DNA from: Plantactinospora sp. KBS50
GTDB taxonomy: Bacteria > Actinomycetota > Actinomycetes > Mycobacteriales > Micromonosporaceae
Assembly: GCF_002285795.1 (NCBI RefSeq)
Contig: NZ_CP022961.1
Span: 6,283,501-6,347,500 of the forward strand
DNA: 64,000 bases
Direction: 5' to 3'
Positions 59,086 through 64,000 of the stretch are shown here, piece after piece. The translations under genes and the position numbers were made by a program. The notes under the pieces are model-generated. The model saw only the letters and a list, made by a program, of their open reading frames with translations. It made no database searches and was not told the DNA's origin. Within the stretch, counting starts at the first letter, position 1. Each line of letters opens with the position of its first letter.

Positions 59086-59518
59086 AGGTCCTCCTCGGTG
59101 GGTCGCCCATCAACCGCGCCCCGCGAATGGGGGGTGTGGGCGGTTCTCAGGTCAGCCGCCCGGCGCGTACTGATCGGTAGCTCGGGGCGTGCGCCCGATA
59201 TTCTCGCGAAGCGACGTGGCTCACAAGACCCTTGCTACTGACGAGTAACTGGAGTAGGCGGCCGGGGTTGCCGGCCGTAATCACGTCGCCGGTCGAGCCG
59301 GGGCAACTTGCCCGGATAAACCAGGTCGAAAGCGACAGACGTTGCGGGTACGTTAACCGCACGTAGCCACCACTGCCATATGTCACGTTTTGGTAACGAC
59401 GACCTGTACATGAGTTTGGAATGCCGTTCGGCGGAAGCCGGGATCCGCCACCCGGCCGGGCATCCCACCGCCCGGTCCGGCTCGGGCGCGCGCCGCCCGG
59501 CGCGGCCGGCGCACCGAA
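59086..59518. other. Long upstream region of the DUF6230 gene
   Basis: About 430 bp with lower GC (59160-59420) and no credible gene. It contains a palindrome at 59234-59249 and an AT-rich tract near 59370-59420 (gtcacgttttggtaacg). Likely a complex promoter region. Confidence 0.55.
59234..59249. promoter_or_regulatory. Palindrome TACT-GACG-AGTA, candidate operator
   Basis: gctactgacgagtaac is a near-perfect palindrome (core TACT/AGTA at 59236-59247), about 150 bp upstream of the DUF6230 start. Its form resembles TetR-type operators in front of actinobacterial lipid-metabolism genes (inference). Confidence 0.5.
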
Positions 59519-60442
59519 TCAGTCCTGATCGGACAGCCAACCCGTGAACAGCAGCCGGTCGATCGAGTCGTCCCGCCCCGGCGGATGCCCCGCGGCGGCC
59601 CGTTCCCGAAGCTGGTCCCGGGTGAACCACCGGGCATCCACCAACTCGACGCCGTCCACGGTCACCTCCTCGGTGGCGGCCACGGCGGTGAAACCCACCA
59701 TCAGGCCGGCCGGGAACGGCCAGGCCTGAGACGCCCGGTACCGCACGCTGGCCAGCCGGATCCCGGCCTCCTCGGCGGCCTCCCGGCGCACCGCGTCCTC
59801 CAGGCTCTCGCCAACCTCGACGAACCCGGCGATCAGCGAGAAGCCGTCCGGGCCGGCGCCCCGATGCCGGGCCAGCAGGCAGCGGTTCGGGTCACCCGGC
59901 GCCTCGACCAACACGATCACCGCCGGCTCGATCCGCGGGAACAGCAGCCGGCCGCAGTCCGCCCCGGCACAGACCCGCAACTGCCCGCCGTCCCGCACCC
60001 GCGTGGGGCCGCCGCAGGCGCCGCAGAAACCCTGGCCGCGGTGCCAGTACAGCAACCCCCGGGCGTACGCCTGCAGGGCCGCCTCGGCCGGCGCGAGGCC
60101 GCCGACGATGGTCCGCACGTCCGCCGCCCGTTCCGCGCCGGCCACTGCCAACGCCTGCTGCTCGGGCAACGCCGACAGGTCCACCGCGAACACCGCCACG
60201 CCGTCGGCCAGGCCCAGGAAGACCGGCTCAGCGCCCGCGTCGAGGATCCCGGCCCCGGCGGCGCCGTCCAGCCGTACCGGCACGGGCGGATCCCCCGCGA
60301 TCAGGCACCGGTCCCGCCACAGCGGCACGATCCTGGCCGCGGCACCGCGCCGGGCCGCCGTCCAGTCCGGGTCGGCCCGCAGTCCTCCCGCACGGTCCAG
60401 CCAGCCACCGGTGTACGTCAGCGGCACCTCGCCATCCAGCAC
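59519..60442 (-). CDS. nudC: NAD(+) diphosphatase (NudC)
   Basis: A 307-aa Nudix enzyme. A zinc ribbon (GFCGACGG...CAGADCGR), the Nudix box GFVEVGESLEDAVRREAAEE and the NudC-specific SQAWPFPAGLMVGF downstream identify it. It hydrolyses NAD(H) to NMN and AMP and removes NAD caps from RNA. No ATG is in place; GTG at 60440-60442 (VLDGEVPLTYTGG) is the best start, with the divergent gene 64 bp away. The start is uncertain. Confidence 0.9.
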   Translation of the reverse strand: MLDGEVPLTYTGGWLDRAGGLRADPDWTAARRGAAARIVPLWRDRCLIAGDPPVPVRLDGAAGAGILDAGAEPVFLGLADGVAVFAVDLSALPEQQALAVAGAERAADVRTIVGGLAPAEAALQAYARGLLYWHRGQGFCGACGGPTRVRDGGQLRVCAGADCGRLLFPRIEPAVIVLVEAPGDPNRCLLARHRGAGPDGFSLIAGFVEVGESLEDAVRREAAEEAGIRLASVRYRASQAWPFPAGLMVGFTAVAATEEVTVDGVELVDARWFTRDQLRERAAAGHPPGRDDSIDRLLFTGWLSDQD

Positions 60443-60506
60443 ACCGGCAACCGTCGCACGGCCGAGGATTGACCTCAAGCCCGGTTCAGGTCGCACGCTG
60501 GTGGAC

Positions 60507-61532
60507 ATGATCGACACGACGATCGACGAGGCGTACGAGCGCATCCGGCAATCCGGGCCGGAGCGCAACGGGTGGCTTTCCAACCACGCGCCCATGGCGG
60601 CCGAGGCGCTGGTGCACGCCGGCCGGTCCACCGAGGTGCACCGCTGGCTCGACTCGTACGCGGACCGGATGACCGAGCGGCCCCGCGGTATCGCGGTCAT
60701 CGCGCCCGAGGAGTGGCGCGACCCGCTGGGCGATCCGCTACGGACCGGGGACTGGTTGCGCTTCTTCGACCGGGAGCTGGCCGGGGAGCCCTGGCGGGCC
60801 GTGCTGGCCCGCTGGTGGCCCCGACTGCTTCCCGGCATCGCGGCCGGCGCCACACACGGGGTCATCCGGGTCGGGCACGCCGTCCGGTCGCTGCGCGCGG
60901 CCGAGACCCCGGCCCGGGTCGCGGAACTGGGGGAGGGACTCGCCTACTGGGCGGCCCGCTGGCAACCACTCGCCCCGGCCGGAGCCGGCCCGTACCGCGC
61001 GGTGGATCCGCGGACGGCGCTCGACGCCGTGCCCCGGGTGCCCGACCAGCGGTACGGAATCCGCGCCCGGCTCGCGCAGCTGGCCGACCTGCCGCGCTGG
61101 CCCGTGGCCGCGGGCGCCGTTCCGGGTGACGGCGACCCGGTCCGCCGGCTCGGCGCGGTGGTCGACGCGGCGGTGTTGCGGCACGGCAGCCACGGGTACG
61201 CCAACGAGGTGATGATGGTGCACGCGGCCACCGCACCGAACGCGGTGCTGCGGTGTCTGCCGGAGCTTCCGGAGGCTCTGTGGCCGGCCAGTCTCGCCGC
61301 CGGTTGGGCCGCCACGGCGGCCGTCACCGCGGCCTATGCGCCCGCCACGGGGCGACCGATGCCCGTGGCGGCCGCCGGTACCACCGCGGCGGAGGTGCTG
61401 GACCGCGCCCTGGCGACCGGAGACCCCCATGCCATCAAGTTCGCGGACGTCGCCGTGGAGTCCGCGGCACGCGGGGCGGGCACGAGCGCGCTGGCCGTGG
61501 CGTGGCAGTCCGCGGAACGGCTCACCGAGTAG
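60507..61532 (+). CDS. Questin oxidase-like (DUF4243) protein
   Basis: A 341-aa protein. NGWLSNHAPMAAEALVHAGR and GVIRVGHAVRSL are typical of the questin oxidase-like family (fungal AflY/GedK relatives carry out Baeyer-Villiger-type ring opening). In bacteria these occur singly, as here, without a polyketide cluster, so the substrate is unknown. ATG at 60507 (GTG at 60501 is possible). Confidence 0.8.
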   Translation: MIDTTIDEAYERIRQSGPERNGWLSNHAPMAAEALVHAGRSTEVHRWLDSYADRMTERPRGIAVIAPEEWRDPLGDPLRTGDWLRFFDRELAGEPWRAVLARWWPRLLPGIAAGATHGVIRVGHAVRSLRAAETPARVAELGEGLAYWAARWQPLAPAGAGPYRAVDPRTALDAVPRVPDQRYGIRARLAQLADLPRWPVAAGAVPGDGDPVRRLGAVVDAAVLRHGSHGYANEVMMVHAATAPNAVLRCLPELPEALWPASLAAGWAATAAVTAAYAPATGRPMPVAAAGTTAAEVLDRALATGDPHAIKFADVAVESAARGAGTSALAVAWQSAERLTE

Positions 61533-61576
61533 CGCCGCGTCGCGCCGTCGGGCCTGGAAATCCTGGCCCGGAAATG

Positions 61577-61613
61577 CGGTCAGGGCCACCCCGAGATGGG
61601 GTGGCCCTGACCG
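61577..61613. terminator. rRNA operon terminator, 16-bp perfect stem
   Basis: cggtcagggccacccc (61577-61592) and complement (61598-61613), loop gagat. It directly follows the 5S gene on the minus strand and also ends the convergent questin oxidase-like gene. Confidence 0.88.
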
Positions 61614-61622
61614 TTGAGGTAT

Positions 61623-61741
61623 GTCCGGCGGTGTCCTACTCTCCCACACCCTCCCGGGTGCAGTACCATCGGCGCTGGTGGGCTTAGCTTCCGGGTTCGG
61701 AATGTGACCGGGCGTTTCCCCACCGCTATAACCGCCGTAAC
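61623..61741 (-). rRNA. rrf: 5S ribosomal RNA
   Basis: 119-nt 5S rRNA: gttacggcggttatagcggt at the 5' end, the conserved ccgaacccggaag loop and a closing gacaccgccggac end. Last gene of the rRNA operon. Confidence 0.97.
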
Positions 61742-61843
61742 TCTATAAACCTGTCAAACAACCCAACCCTGACCCCACCCTCGCGGGTGGGTGGGTGGTG
61801 TCTGCTGGTTCAGAGTTGCATAGTGGACGCGTAGCATCTTTGT

Positions 61844-64000
<2,157 letters not shown>

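Noticed and set aside
60507..61532. Part of an aromatic polyketide cluster because of the questin oxidase-like gene
   Set aside because: Neighbours are nudC and the rRNA operon; no polyketide genes are present. The family often occurs singly in bacteria.

Overview
The window is a chromosomal segment of a high-GC actinomycete. Gene content, GTG starts, proline/alanine-rich linkers, the WhiB regulator, the small actinobacterial SRP RNA and the extra helix-54-type insertion in the 23S rRNA all point to the Actinobacteria. Several families and their order suggest Micromonosporaceae or a close relative (inference).

Layout. 1-5835: a Ser/Thr kinase (cut by the window edge), a class III cyclase/AAA+/TPR regulator, a metallo-beta-lactamase-fold hydrolase, a RidA protein and a 51-aa DUF4177-type protein. 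6049-14528: a hypothetical protein, a proline-rich membrane protein, two ArsA-type ATPases, a convergent WhiB4/WblA-type regulator, a divergent class A PBP, YqeY and a metallophosphoesterase. From the hydrolase to the phosphoesterase this repeats the mycobacterial Rv3677c-Rv3683 (whiB4-ponA2) order. 14607-21113: tRNA-Pro(CGG) carrying a decayed pSAM2-like integrative element of about 6.2 kb, bounded by 50-bp identical att repeats, with the scar of a second related element directly after it. 21126-32600: a FolP2-like protein, a second Ser/Thr kinase, a META-like lipoprotein, a GH25 lysozyme with trefoil repeats, a GAF-GAF-GGDEF diguanylate cyclase, and ask-asd. 32367-34409: leuA with a candidate leader peptide. 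34489-43307: an MFS exporter, a secreted HNH protein, and a complete peptide/nickel ABC transporter operon. 43518-48690: recR, ybaB, dnaX, SRP RNA and two tRNA-Ser genes. 48766-56620: a purine nucleoside phosphorylase, tadA and its partner, an M23 lipoprotein, a PHP hydrolase, an EamA transporter and a DUF885 metallopeptidase. 56736-61532: a DUF6230/DUF6114 pair, nudC and a questin-oxidase-like gene. 61577-64000: the 3' half of an rRNA operon (5S and partial 23S) on the minus strand.

Two cross-cutting signals stand out. First, seven reading frames are each broken by one base inside a short G/C run, including the essential aspartate kinase. This looks like systematic consensus error, although true decay cannot be excluded for the mobile-element genes. 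Second, at least eight genes start 6-7 nt after a TANNNT or CAGGAT hexamer with no Shine-Dalgarno sequence, which is the signature of leaderless transcripts.

The most informative region is the tRNA-Pro island. Its integrase has lost the arm-binding domain and appears fused to the front of an excisionase. Its RepSA-type initiator survives only as a C-terminal stub cut by a low-GC Fic gene. It still carries a Nudix gene resembling the pSAM2 immunity factor Pif.
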